A DNA stretch of 64,000 bases from Lycorma delicatula (Eukaryota; Arthropoda; Insecta; Hemiptera; Fulgoridae), in NCBI RefSeq assembly GCF_047948215.1, contig NC_134455.1, positions 152,998,575-153,062,574 on the forward strand, read 5' to 3'. The notes under the pieces were generated by a model that was given only the letters and a program-made list of their open reading frames with translations, made no database searches and was not told the DNA's origin. The position numbers were made by a program, and so were the translations under genes. Positions within the stretch are counted from its first letter, which is position 1. Every line of letters begins with the position of its first letter. Positions 1 through 11,072 of the stretch are shown one piece after another.

Positions 1-1330
1 TTGTTATGAGTATTATTTAAAATATTTTTTATATAGAATTAATGAAGAAATATTATGTTTATTTTAAAAAGAATTGTTTTAACTAATTAATTTTTTAATA
101 AAGAGAAATGATGTTATAATCTCTAGGCTCAAGCCTAGAGCTGATGTTCTAAGCTCTAGGTCAAGATTAAATAAACTAATAGAATACAGTAAATGTTTAA
201 ATGATTTAAATATTGTGAATTATGTAAAATTTTATTTATTGAACAAGACTACAATATACAGATTTATTGAAACGTTAACGCTAGTTACCGTTTAATTTAG
301 ATAAGGATAATATAACTGGCATTTAAAACCAATAGTTATAATTATAAAATAGCGTATAAAAAGGAAAGTTAGAATAGAAGAATTATTTTAAAAATGCTAA
401 GAAAAAAATAAATTTAGAAATAACTGAAAATAATTTGTTAATAATATAATTAATTTTGTCAGAGTGACAAAATTAATAAAAATAGAATATGATACGAAAA
501 ATAAAATATAGATTGTATTTCGAAGATAGTTTTGTGAATGATATATTATTGCTGAAAATAACTTTATTATAGTAAGTGATATATGAAATAATTCAATAAT
601 AAAAACATTTTTATGAATAAAGGTGTATGTAAATCAAATACAGCCAAACTCTACAAGCTAACTATCTAAGAAAATGGATAGCTGCACATATTATGAGATG
701 AGTAACTGACATTAAAAGAGAAACTAGTGCAGTAAACTAAAGCAAGTAAATACGTATATACGATAAAAATAAAATAAAATACATAGTTAAATATAATTTA
801 ATATCAGCAGAATATTTTAAGAGTATTCAACTACAATTGGTTTAGAGATATAATAATTATTATGTAGGAAAAATAAATCATTGTGGAATACAAGAAACTG
901 TAACTGCTGCGGAATTATATTAATAAATGTGAAACATGTTTGAAAAACTAAATAATTATATTCAGTAATTTAATAGTAATAATATTTTACGAATGAACTG
1001 GCATTAAATAATTTAAATAAAAAGGAATACCTAAAATAATTATTTAACTAGTGATATTATGGAAGAAGTATTTCAATCGATATGCTATTAAAATAATATT
1101 CAATATAAAATTAAATATAATTAAAACAATGAGAAGAATACGTTAAACAGATCCAAAAACAAAGTAAAACAAAGAATAAATAAAGTAAAAAAGGATACAA
1201 ATATAATCCATATTTTAAATCCTGTCGATGGTCCTTCCCATTCCTAAGGGCAGAATACATCTTAAAAATAAGTTTTTTTATAATATAGAATTGAATAATA
1301 ATTAAATGAATGAATTAAATTAAGCAACAC
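1..1330. other. AT-rich intergenic DNA, no gene seen
   Basis: Very AT-rich with stops in all frames. The only structure noticed is a 20 bp palindrome at 121-140 (CTCTAGGCT, centre CA, AGCCTAGAG). No coding or repeat homology recognised. Confidence 0.6.
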
Positions 1331-1680
1331 ATCAGTCGCCCTAGGATGCCGTGGCAGTTGATTCCCCCCTATAAATGGTCCCGTAGGAAATAACCCATGG
1401 GGGTCCCCCCCGCGTCATAAGAGCAATTCGACCACCTGTTCACGACGGCCAAAGAACCCCTGGCGAGAAGGCTGCCCTTCCCGGTCCTGACGTACCTGGC
1501 TTCAGGCATGCCTTGCGCTTACCCTTTGCCCCTCGCCATCTGTCCACCCTCGAGGGTCCACCATGCAACCATCGGATACGCCCCCCACTCTCCACTCTTG
1601 CATACAGGCGAGCCCAGACGCCCTAGGCAAGAGGGCTACCTTCCGGTCCTTTAAGTCCCACATTTCAAGACATTTTTTAT
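1331..1680. repeat. GC-rich island, probable non-LTR element UTR, unclassified
   Basis: About 350 bp with far higher GC than its surroundings and sharp edges on both sides. It has runs of C/G around 1365-1410 and no convincing reading frame. It sits directly downstream (in minus-strand sense) of the I-like LINE. Its composition resembles the untranslated end of another retrotransposon rather than host DNA, but I do not recognise the family. Confidence 0.35.
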
Positions 1681-1751
1681 ACATAGAATGAAACTACTTC
1701 GCTTAGAGATTCCTTACATAGCTTGACTTTCCTTAAAGACTTGTTAGTAAT

Positions 1752-4700
1752 CTACTGGCGTGTAGACAAGCAACTACTTTTTTCTTCGTTTCCACTTTCT
1801 AAATTAGAAGCAATATTTTTTATTAGTCCAAACCTTTTTCTGAGGTCCCCATATATGGTACACTCTTCCATTAGATGCTTGACTGTAAGTGATTTTTACA
1901 AACACCGCAAAATGGTCTTTCTTCGCCGGTTAAAAAATATGAATTTGCTATTCGTGTGTGACCGATTCTAATTCTAGTCACTGCCACCTGTTCTCTGCGA
2001 GTCAGCATCACGTCGCTCTTCCATTTGTATGGAGATGTTTTAACTGCGTTTAGTTTGATATTTAATCTTCTCCAACCATTCATTGTATTCTTACTGTATT
2101 ACTTAGACAATTTTTAAAATCTGCTACTAGTACAGGAATTTTATCCAAGTTATCACAGACAGTTGCCTTTCTTGCAGCTTCGTCTGCGCTTTCATTTCCT
2201 GCAATACCAGCATGCCTTGAAGTCCATGCAAATATATATCGCTGTCCTTGTCCATTTAAAACGTACATGATGTTGGCGATAAGGATGTTCTTAACGTTCT
2301 TGTTCCGAATTGTAGTAAGTGCACTTAACGAATCGGAATATGTAAGCACTCTCTCTTGGCAGAAATGTTCAGAGTAGCGAAGAGCTTGCTGTATGACAAA
2401 AAATTCTGTCGAATAAACATTTTCCACATCTGGTAGTTTCCAAGAATGGGCTTCTCCATTTACATATATGGAGCATCCAACACCGTTTTCGGTTTTCGAA
2501 CCGTCAGTATAAATTTTAATATATTCTTCATAATCACTAACTGTTGATAAAAATTCCTGTTAGATGATTACTGCTGGTTTCTCTTTTATTTTTCCACAGG
2601 AGAGATCCAATCTTGTATTTACCGATTGTAAGAGCCGTGGGGTATTTCTCTTGTAGAAATTGTTAACGTCTCTGGTAAAGCAATTTCATATTTTCTTGTC
2701 AATTCGTGGTACCTTATTTCTGTTGGTCTGGTATAAGTAGCACGACGTTCGTGTAATGCAGCCAGAGGATGATTGTTGAATATTTTATTATTTATATGCG
2801 TAGGAAAGGCCTCTATATTTTCCGCATATCTTAGCAATAGAATCTCTCTTCTATAAGGTAGTGGCATTATTCCGGCTTCCGATGTTAGACTAGTCAACGG
2901 ACTCGTACGGAAAGCTCCTCTCGCAAATCCTATTTGCTGTTGTGTATTACGTCTAACTTTCGTAAATGCGACTTTCTCGCGGATTAACAAACAGTACATC
3001 CGTAGTCGAGTATCGATTAAACTAATGTTTTACACAGTTTCAGTAGTATTTCTTTATCTGAGCCCCAATTAATATTGGATAAACATTTAACAATGTTTAG
3101 GGTTTTTTCCATCTGTATATGTAATCCCCATGTAAGTGATTTATCTAGTAATAGACCTAAGAATCGCACATTATCCTTGTATTCTATAGGATGGCTGTCG
3201 ATGGTCAAAACAGGACTTCGGTGAGGAATTCTCTTCCTACAGAAGTGTACACAGCACGTTTCCTCTGGCAAAAATTTGTAACCATTATTCCTTGCAGTTT
3301 CGTTGAGAGCGTTTATCGCACGTTGCAATTTGTATTTCACCATAGCTGTTGTGTTGCTGGCATATACAATTACCAGATCATTGACATAAACATTTTCGCT
3401 GATTTCCGCTGGAATGGCTAATATCAGTTTATTAATGGCGATCGTAAACAAGGTACCGCTCAACGGCGAGCCTTGTGGTATGCCATTTTCCAATCTCTTT
3501 CTGTTGAATATTCGTTATTAACACGTACTTCAAACGTACGTTCATTCATATAGTTACCGGCATATTGCTGCGAATGCCCCATTTATCTAATTGAAGCAAT
3601 ATTCCATAACACCAGGTCATATCGAATGCCTTCTGCAAGTCAAAGAAGAATCCGACACAATGTTTTCTTGTGATAAAGCTGTTGCGTATTATATTATCTA
3701 AGTTAATCATTTGATCAGTAGTTAAGTTGTATTGCCTGAAACCCGCTTGATGTAAGGATAACAGATTTTTTTTTCTAAAATCCAAAAGAGTCGATTATTT
3801 ATCATTTTTTTTAATTTTTTCCCATAGCGCACGTCAAATAAATAGGTCGTTAACTATTGGGATCTGTCAATTTTTTATCTTTCTTTGGCACTGGAAGAAT
3901 ATATGCCTTTTTCCTCTGCTGCAGGTAGATTCCATCCCGCCATATCTGATTATATAGTTATAAAAATCTACGTTTTACAGTAGTATTAAGTTGCCTGATC
4001 ATGTCATAATGAATTTCATCCAGACCAGCAGCTGTGTTGCTGGCTTTCTCCAACCCATTCACAAGTTCTATTTTAAAAGGTACATTATATGAATAATTTA
4101 TTTCAGTTCTGTAATTTAGTAGACCTTCAAGTTCTGTTTTATTCATTCTAAAATATTCATCGTAGTTAGCCGTCTTGCAGGCTTCTTCAGAATGATTGGC
4201 TAGTAGCTCTGCAATTTCGTTTGGAGCATCTTTAACGGTATCTTCATTTTTAGAATCTATGATAAGTCTTTTTGCATATTCTCTGTATTTTTTAAAAGCA
4301 ACTAGATTTTCTAGTGTTGTACGTTTCTTAAAAGCGTTATACGCTTTTTTCTTTCTTTTAATTCGATTATTTCATCGTTCACAACGGAACGGGTCGCTTC
4401 TTGTGTTTTACAGATGTTTTGGGAATATATCTTGATGTCGAGTCAAGTATGGTATTAGTTACACCATTGACGTCGACTTCGATAACTCCAGTTGTTTCAC
4501 GGAGTATCGTCCTAGCTCTGAAGCTCGTTCAATTTGCCTTATCAAAGAGCCATCTTTTGAAGATGGGATATTTTTCTTGAAACGTCAGTTGCAATTTCCA
4601 CCGGAAAATGATCGCTTCCATGTAGATTTTCTAAAACATGGAAAGTGTACCTCGGTGCTATTGATCCATTTATAAATGCTAGATCTATACAGTACATGGT

Positions 4701-5239
4701 TCCATCACTGACATTGAAAACGTTCCTGAACCATCACTTAAGATAATGAAATCATAATTCAGCAGGAACTTTTCCAGTTCTCTTCCACGGGGATCTACTC
4801 GATCCGACCCCCAAAGAGATATATGTGCATTGAAGTCACCCACCAGTAGTATTGGGGGGAAGCTGAGCAGTTAATCGTGCTACGTCATCCTCCTTCCAAT
4901 CAAAATTCGGTAAGTATATGTTGCAGATAGTGATGTGAAGCGGACGCTTCATTCTGATTGCAACCACTTCTAGATTTGTATTTAGATCAACAACTTCGGT
5001 GGTAGCTCTAATCGATGTTAATGTGGCTACTCCATCTTTCACTCGTATATTTGGTGGTTGATCTCGCTGAAATGTATCGTATCTTCTTAATTTAAAATTT
5101 TCATTTTGGCAGAAATCTTATTCTTGCAGGCATAAATAAATTGGGTCTACATCATGTACCAAGCATTGGAGCTCATGGATGAGTGACAAATATCCATTAA
5201 TGTTCCACTGAAGAATCGACTCACTAATATCAAATTGTT
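1752..5239 (-). pseudogene. I-like element copy 1 ORF2 (endonuclease-RT-RNase H), broken
   Basis: In minus-strand order the remnant begins with an endonuclease start ILQWNINGY near 5200 and continues through CNIYLPNFDW to GDFNAH near 4830. The reverse transcriptase follows: FFDLQKAFDMTW near 3620-3650, GIPQGSPLSGTLF near 3480, and the catalytic box reading YVND instead of YVDD near 3390. Next is FLGLLLDKSLTW, then RNase H (TYSDSLSAL, IFAWTSRHAGIAGNESADEA, 2190-2340). The tail is IGHTRIANSYFLTGEERPFC with further cysteines. A frameshift near 1880 separates the last stretch (VKHLMEECTIYGDL), which ends at the TAG at 1752-1754. The Asp-to-Asn change at the active site and the many frameshifts leave no functional enzyme. 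Confidence 0.8.
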
Positions 5240-6775
5240 TTATTGTCTGGGTTTGCCTTTCGGCCACCCTTTTCTCCTCTTCTTTTCTATTCTACGAACA
5301 ACTTTGTGTTCGTTCAAAATGTCATCGCCTCTATAGCTCCCGGCCTCGAAGCCTTAGACGACCATCGAAGCCGCGGACGACGGACCTAGATCGGCGCTTG
5401 GTTTAGGCGCTTTTTTGAGGCGGGAACCTGAGAGACCCCTGACACAGGAGTCTCACCTGTCACCGCCCTAGTCAGGGAGGAAACAGGCCCTGTTTCCTCC
5501 CTGACTAGGGCCACAAAACACTGACCACACAAAAACCTGTGTGGTTTTTTGAGGCCTGGGAGCCTCCGTAGCAGACTGCGAAGCAGTTACTTTCCTCACA
5601 TCATGATCCAATATTTCATGCAAACGGACGTGGCCCTCTGGCTTGGCGTCTGTTTTCTTCAGATCAAGAGCACTTTTGTTCTTCATCGAGATGTCATCAG
5701 GAGGATGTATTGTTATTTTTATGGTTTATGGTTTCTATACGACTGAAAGACTTCATTTTGTTTTCTGTTATCCTTTCAATCATACTAGTCAAAGTGGGCG
5801 CAAGTTTGCCAAGAAACTGGTTTTCATCGACAGAAGCTGAAGCAGGAGCAGAAACAGCAGCTGCAACCTGAGCATAAATTGTCATTGCTCTAGGCTTGCG
5901 TGCGTTTACAATTAATTCTCTTTGCTTCAAGGTAGCTGATTTTCTACAAGGTTTTTACTTCCTGCACTGCTACTTCATCTTTTTAAACAGGACAATTTCG
6001 GGATCTGTACGAATGCTGTCCTCTAAAATTTGCACATGAAGGAGGATCCTTACATGTCTTCCTTCATGAACCTCTTCACCGCACATGCATATTTACGATC
6101 TCTCGCAACTGGCAGCAGTATAACTAAAAGGTTGACACTTGAAGCACCTTATTGGTTGTGATACAAAAACCCGCACATCCAAACAGTGAATTCTTGCACG
6201 AACTTTCTCCGGCAGTGTTGGTTGGTTAAAGGTGAGGACATGAGAAACAGAAGGTAAGACTTCGCAGTTTCTTCTCATGTTCAACCTGCGGTACTCTATC
6301 ACTTCTTGTAGTACCAGTTCCTCAACTATTTTCTGCTCTGTGCAATTCAGCAGATCCCAACACACCACAACAACCTTTCAGGTATTGAGTGTACTGTGCG
6401 GATCGACATTCACAGCAAATTCGCAAATATTTTTAAGTGCTAGGATCTTCTGCGACTGTGTATCATTAGTCGTCTCTACATGAAGTCCATTACATATTTT
6501 TCTGATTTCCTTAAGTGGACCTCCAGCACATTTAATTATTTCTCGAGCAATAAGAAAGGAGCTTACTTACGAAAAATTGACATCATAGCTACTGATTCCA
6601 AATAGTTAGGTTTTGATACATCGCTCTTGAATAGAGCTCTCTGCAAATGCTTAGTATCATTTTCTAATCTTCTACTTTCGAAACCTTTTCTCCGTTTCGC
6701 CTCAGGTGAAACCGCTGATTCAAGACGAGTGTGTTTACGTGAATCCTCTGTCACAATAGTTTGTTCAGGCTGCAT
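5240..6775 (-). pseudogene. I-like element copy 1 ORF1 (gag-like), broken
   Basis: The start codon at 6775 gives a frame beginning MQPEQTIVTEDSRKH. It aligns with the ORF1 starts of the copies at 19548 (MEHLEQTNVAEVARKH) and 9692. Further on the frame carries the conserved stretch LTFNQPTLPEKVRARIH and then a zinc knuckle, CFKCQ, whose histidine is lost (FSYT where copy 3 has FGHT). The protein ends GWPKGKPRQ with a TAA at 5240-5242, the same C-terminal tail as copy 2 at 9237. Gag proteins of this type bind element RNA in the cytoplasm. Frameshifts break it into at least four pieces. A 47 bp palindrome and two smaller ones lie in its last third (5425-5545). Confidence 0.75.
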
Positions 6776-7282
6776 GATAAGTTAATTCCTTCTGTAGCAA
6801 GGTTAGCCGCCGAGGTACACCCCCACTCCAGGGCTACCAACCCTGGAGATCCCGTCCGGTACTCCGGTGGAACCGGCATATGTCCTGGCAGAGAGCGGAT
6901 GCGCCATCTCTGCATTGACTCTAGGCCCTTACACACCGAAGTTTTCAGGGCTCCCATGCACCGACATACATGGGCACCTTAGCTACATGCTTGCCATCGC
7001 GAGAGGTATATGGACAACAAAAGTTACACCTGCAATCACTTTGACCCTGGTCGCCACATCGCCAGCTCTAAAGATGGAGTGAATCCATTTCCATAATAAT
7101 TAAAGTATTTCATATCTGCAGGTAGCCAAAAATCCAGTCCTTGTATTACGGCCTGTATGTCCATTTCCGAGGGAAAACACTCGGAGCCCCGTTAGCTATG
7201 AAAAAGTACATATGTACAGCTCTTTCCGCCTTGGACGTAGAACATAGATGTTATGTTCCGGACGTGGGGATTATCTACCTCA

Positions 7283-7483
7283 GGGTAAAGAAATATTATA
7301 CCGGTGTTCTTTGGTGGTTGGGTTTTCAATTCACCACACATCTCAGGTATGGTCGAACTGAGAATGTACAAGACTACACTTCATTTACACTCATACATAT
7401 CATCCACATTCATCCTCTGAAGAATTATCTAAACGGTAGTTACCGGAGGCTAAACAGGAAAAAGAAAGGGTAAAGAAATATTA
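7283..7483 (+). mobile_element. 5'-truncated SINE with target-site duplication
   Basis: The segment 7299-7467 matches the 3' part of the SINE at 18619-18929 (shared ACCGGTGTTCTTTGGTGG and the ending TTACCGGAGGCTAAACAGG followed by an A-rich tail). It lacks the tRNA-like head. It is bracketed by GGGTAAAGAAATATTA at 7283-7298 and again at 7468-7483, a perfect duplication typical of L1-type target-primed insertion. The insertion lies exactly at the 5' boundary of the I-like copy 1. Confidence 0.85.
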
Positions 7484-9060
7484 CTATAAGGATTATTTAA
7501 AATATTGTATATTGTTTGTAAAGGAAAATGGATGGAATAACTAGTAGTGGTATTGAATTTGAACCAGACTAGATATATTAGATGATTTAAATGTTACTAA
7601 TTATAAAATATATTATTAAAGGACAAGATTTAAATTAAAAAATTTAGCTGGAACTTAAAACTTTAGAAAATATACTTATACTTAACTAGAAATAATTTAA
7701 TAATGTTGTATGAAAATAATATTCATTATGTGAATATCTTTTTATAAAAGAGGTTTAACCTAACAATCAAATATGTAGAATAAGAATTTTCCCTTAAAAC
7801 TAAAGTATTATCAGGTAAAATAATAAATGGCAGAACAATGAAAATACAATAATAATAAATAAAGATATTCAATGAACCCGTCAAGAAATTGCACTACCAG
7901 GAAAACAGGCGGAAAAGCAAACAGAGTGATAAAGATAATAATTTTGTAATTTCCTGCAGATTTTTTTTGTTGAAAATATCAACCATAATACGGAAAAACG
8001 GTTTAATACGATGTAAGATTCGGGTATTTTGCGTCGAGTGGTGGTAAGGATTAATTTTTAAAAAAAACTTTATTTGTAAAAACAAAATTTATTTTTAATG
8101 TAGACTAATTTGTTTCGTTAAGACAGAATTATGAGTGAAATTACAGTAAAATTTAACTAATTTTATCTAGATTTGAATTTTTTCTCAGGTTACCTACAAA
8201 AACAGACAGAATTAAAAAGCATTATCTGTAAAAATGTTAATAATTACTTATATTCGAATACTAGTAGACCCGGCAATGCTATTGCTAGATTTGAGTATAT
8301 ATATAAATAGATTAAATGAACACAATTGAAAATTTGATAAAACATTAACAAAATGAACACTACGAACCTCTGATGAACCTTTTATGAACCTCTGATTGTA
8401 AAAAGGTTTTACGATAAATAATAATAAAAAAAAATATCAGAAGTTATTAATGAAATAAAATTTTATGTACTTTTCATTTTTTTTAAATGTGTTTATGTAA
8501 TTTAATAGGCGTATGAGGAAGTCATATGATGTTCACATCAGATTTCTTATAAAATGGCTTTATAAATGTTTTTTTATAAAATGCTGTCGGAGAAGAAAAA
8601 AAATGGCGGATTCATTTCGCGTGATGAGAAATATTAAAAACATGTACAACATGTCAATTAATTAATATTTAATAGTGAATATAGAAATATTACACAAAGA
8701 AAAATGCATAAAAAAACGGTATTAACTCTTATCATCTTAGTGCATGTTTTTTTTGTGAACGAAAATAAAAGCGACCTTTTATAAGAAGCGTTTCTTGTGC
8801 TTTTTTCACTCTTGCTTTTTGGCGGAGATTCACTTCACTCCCAATCTTAATTACTTTGTTAGAAATGAATTTATAATCGAGAGAACACTTAGTACATAAA
8901 AACATATACAATAAATTTAACATAAGTTAACAATTTAAATGTAAATTAAAAACACAAAATTTTAAATATATACGATTCGGAACATAATTTTTATAATCGT
9001 ACATTTTAGATTAATATTAATTACAATTCATAAAAGATAGTAATAATTAGTGTTCTAATA
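7484..9060. other. AT-rich intergenic DNA
   Basis: No convincing gene. A short segment at 8266-8300 (TAGTAGACCCGGCAATGC and a partial inversion, GCTATTGCTAG) resembles a transposon terminus, but no partner end was found. Confidence 0.5.
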
Positions 9061-10237
9061 ATGTTACACAATTTATTATTATTATTTTTTTTTTTTGAGG
9101 TTTTTAGGGGCTTCGACTACTTTGGTCATTAGCCCCATCACACTTCAAAAAAAAAAGGAAAAAAGGTTCAGTATTCATTTTCATGAATCGAAAATGTTCA
9201 AAATTTGCATTCTTCTATAACTTATATCCAAAAAAATTACTTCCTTGGCTTTCCTTTCGGCCATCCTTTCTTGCACCGTTTTTCCATCCTGCGAACGGCC
9301 TCAACCTCTGACGAGAGAGTGTCTGAGGCCTCGGACATGGCATCATCCTCTCTATCTGATGCCAATGACGTTCGCCAACTCACATCAGTTGATGAAAGTT
9401 TCGTCGGTGCTATTAGCATCGTTGCTAAGGAATCCAAACTAGCAACCGATGCACTCTCCGCGGCTGATGAGCTGGACTCTTATCTCTACTGCAGTATTGG
9501 GTCCAGCTGAAATAGATGCTCTCACCGAAGCTGATCTTTGGGCTTTTGGAGGCTTATTGGTACAGGTTTTATATTCTCTACGTCTGGTGGTTTCTCAATA
9601 ACAACTTGCACCTCCATTTCCGTAGATTCAGATTACGGAGGGTGCCACGTAGACGTGGCACCCTCTGCCACGTTTGATTGTTCAATATTCATGAACGGTT
9701 GATCCCTTCTGTAGCAAGGCTAGCCGCGGGGGTACATCCCCACTCCAGGGCTACTAACCTTGGAGGTCCGATCCGGTACTCCGGTGGAACCGGCATATGT
9801 CCTGGCAGAGAGCGGATGCGCAGTCTCTGCACTGACTCCAGGCTCCTACTCACTGAAGCTTTCAGAGCTCCCATGCACCGACATACATGGGCACCATTGC
9901 TACATGCTTGCCATCGCAGGGGGCATGCGGACAACGGAAAGGTCTCCGTTACACCTGCAATAAAATTGACCCTGGCCGCCACATCGCCAGCTCCAAGAGT
10001 GGTATGAGTCCATTTCCAAAATCGTTTATTATTCCATTTCCTGCAGGTAGCCGAAAAATCCAGTCCGTTTAGTGAACTGAAGTTGGAAACAGGTCAAACG
10101 TAAAAAAGCATAACCGAGGAATTAACTCGGAACCCCGTTAGCCATCTATATGTAATGTACGTAAGTACAGCTGTTGCCGTCCTGGACGTGGAACATAGAT
10201 GTTGTGTTCCGGACGTGGGGATTATCTACCTCAGGGC
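9061..10237 (-). mobile_element. I-like element copy 2, internally deleted
   Basis: Minus-strand reading shows a complete 5' UTR beginning GCCCTGAGGTAGATAATCC at 10237, about 12 codons of ORF1 (MNIEQSNVAEGAT at 9692), and then a jump to the ORF1 C-terminal part ending GWPKGKPRK with a stop at 9237. A short 3' UTR (GGGGCTAATGACC, AAGCCCCTAAAAACC) and a tail of A and TAA repeats at 9061-9095 follow. The endonuclease, RT and RNase H are absent. TAA repeats at the 3' end are a hallmark of I-type elements. A 28 bp palindrome marks the deletion junction at 9638-9665. Confidence 0.75.
9237..9692 (-). pseudogene. Deleted ORF1 remnant of I-like copy 2
   Basis: The start at 9692 reads 13 codons in register with the ORF1 of the copy at 19548 and then enters a palindrome and a stop. 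The frame resumes with a Ser/Asp/Glu-rich stretch (LASDREDDAMSEASDTL) and a basic tail VRRMEKRCKKGWPKGKPRK. That tail is the same C-terminus as ORF1 of copy 1. The zinc knuckles are missing. It cannot code for a gag protein. Confidence 0.65.
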
Positions 10238-10256
10238 ATTATTATTATTATTATTA
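10237..10256. repeat. ATT/TAA microsatellite at element junction
   Basis: Six ATT units lie exactly between the 5' end of I-like copy 2 and the 5' end of the plus-strand CR1-group element. A similar ATT tract occurs at the 3' end of that element (14670-14685). Confidence 0.8.
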
Positions 10257-10277
10257 GTACAACTCCTTTAATTAAGG

Positions 10278-11072
10278 TTGTCCAGTTTTGCAGATTCGCT
10301 GATTGGTGAGGTTTCTGCCCTGAGACAGGAGATGATCGCTGTTCGTAAGGAGAATGTTGCCCTTAAAAATGAGCTACAGCGCCTGACTAAAGCTATGTCT
10401 TTGTCACTTTCTACTAGTGACGTCGGTCATGGTGATTGCCGTCAAGGTAGCCGACGACACGGCGGTAGAGGAAAGGGACCTGAGCCGGTTGTGCCCAGGG
10501 TTCCGGCAGTGATTACAAAGAATCCTACGCAGAAGATTGTTAATGTTCCTGAGGTCACACAGTTGGTTGAGGCTGAGAGTGTTCCTCTCTCACAGGTGGT
10601 TGCCTCTTCCAAAGATGACGATGAGGAGACTTGGAGCAAGATTGTCAGGAAAAGATCAAGGGTTCATAAAGACAAGCCCGATGGAATAAAACAGAAAACT
10701 TCAGCGCCTAGGAAGTCATCCAAAAAGGTTATCTTTGGCAAAAATGGAGCTAAACCTGATCTTGTTGCGGCAAAGAAGAAGGCATTGTTCGTTTCCCGCT
10801 TCCATACCTCGGTGACGCCGGATGTAGTGCGTGGTATTGTTGAAGGACTTGGTCTTAGATCGGTTGAAGTTAGGCAGCTAAAGACGAAGCATCCTTCTTA
10901 CAACTCCTTCTGTGTGCTGGTCAATAAAATTGACTTTGGCACTGTGAACTCCGCAGACTCTTGGCCCGATGGAGTGCTTATTTCTCCGTTCTATGGTTCT
11001 CCGAAAGACCTCTTATTGGATACCAACAAAGCATCCGGGGATGGTGCATCTTCTATTAAAAATGGGGCTTAA
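10278..11072 (+). CDS. CR1-group ORF1 protein, 5'-truncated
   Basis: An open frame of about 264 codons whose first codon is TTG, with no upstream ATG in the element, so the true N-terminus is missing. It begins with a coiled-coil-like heptad stretch (VSALRQEMIAVRKENVALK), then a basic low-complexity region. The C-terminal part contains KKKALFVSRFHTSV and YNSFCVLVNKID, and is conserved in the minus-strand copy at 16.8-17.1 kb. ORF1 proteins of this group coat element RNA. The stop TAA (11070-11072) overlaps the ATG of ORF2 (11062-11064) by 11 nt in another frame, which suggests coupled translation. The body of the frame is intact. Confidence 0.7.
   Translation: MSSFADSLIGEVSALRQEMIAVRKENVALKNELQRLTKAMSLSLSTSDVGHGDCRQGSRRHGGRGKGPEPVVPRVPAVITKNPTQKIVNVPEVTQLVEAESVPLSQVVASSKDDDEETWSKIVRKRSRVHKDKPDGIKQKTSAPRKSSKKVIFGKNGAKPDLVAAKKKALFVSRFHTSVTPDVVRGIVEGLGLRSVEVRQLKTKHPSYNSFCVLVNKIDFGTVNSADSWPDGVLISPFYGSPKDLLLDTNKASGDGASSIKNGA

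Larger units (their letters stand above)
1690..7285 (-). mobile_element. I-like non-LTR retrotransposon, copy 1, decayed
   Basis: Read on the minus strand this is a whole LINE in the usual order: 5' UTR (7285 to 6776), ORF1 gag with a zinc-knuckle remnant, then ORF2 with apurinic-type endonuclease, reverse transcriptase, RNase H and a C-terminal Cys/His segment. RNase H plus a zinc-knuckle gag points to the I group of LINEs. The 5' UTR begins CCCTGAGGTAGATAATCC and is shared with copies at 9.7-10.24 kb and 19.03-19.55 kb. Many frameshifts and stops make it inactive. The 3' end is placed only approximately, near 1690, where the GC-rich island begins. Confidence 0.85.

Noticed and set aside
8266..8300. 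TAGTAGACCCGGCAATGC with partial inversion, as a transposon end
   Set aside because: No partner end or target duplication found nearby.
10442..10639. Minus-strand open frame opposite ORF1 of the CR1-group element
   Set aside because: Shadow of the real plus-strand ORF1 and has no recognisable domain.
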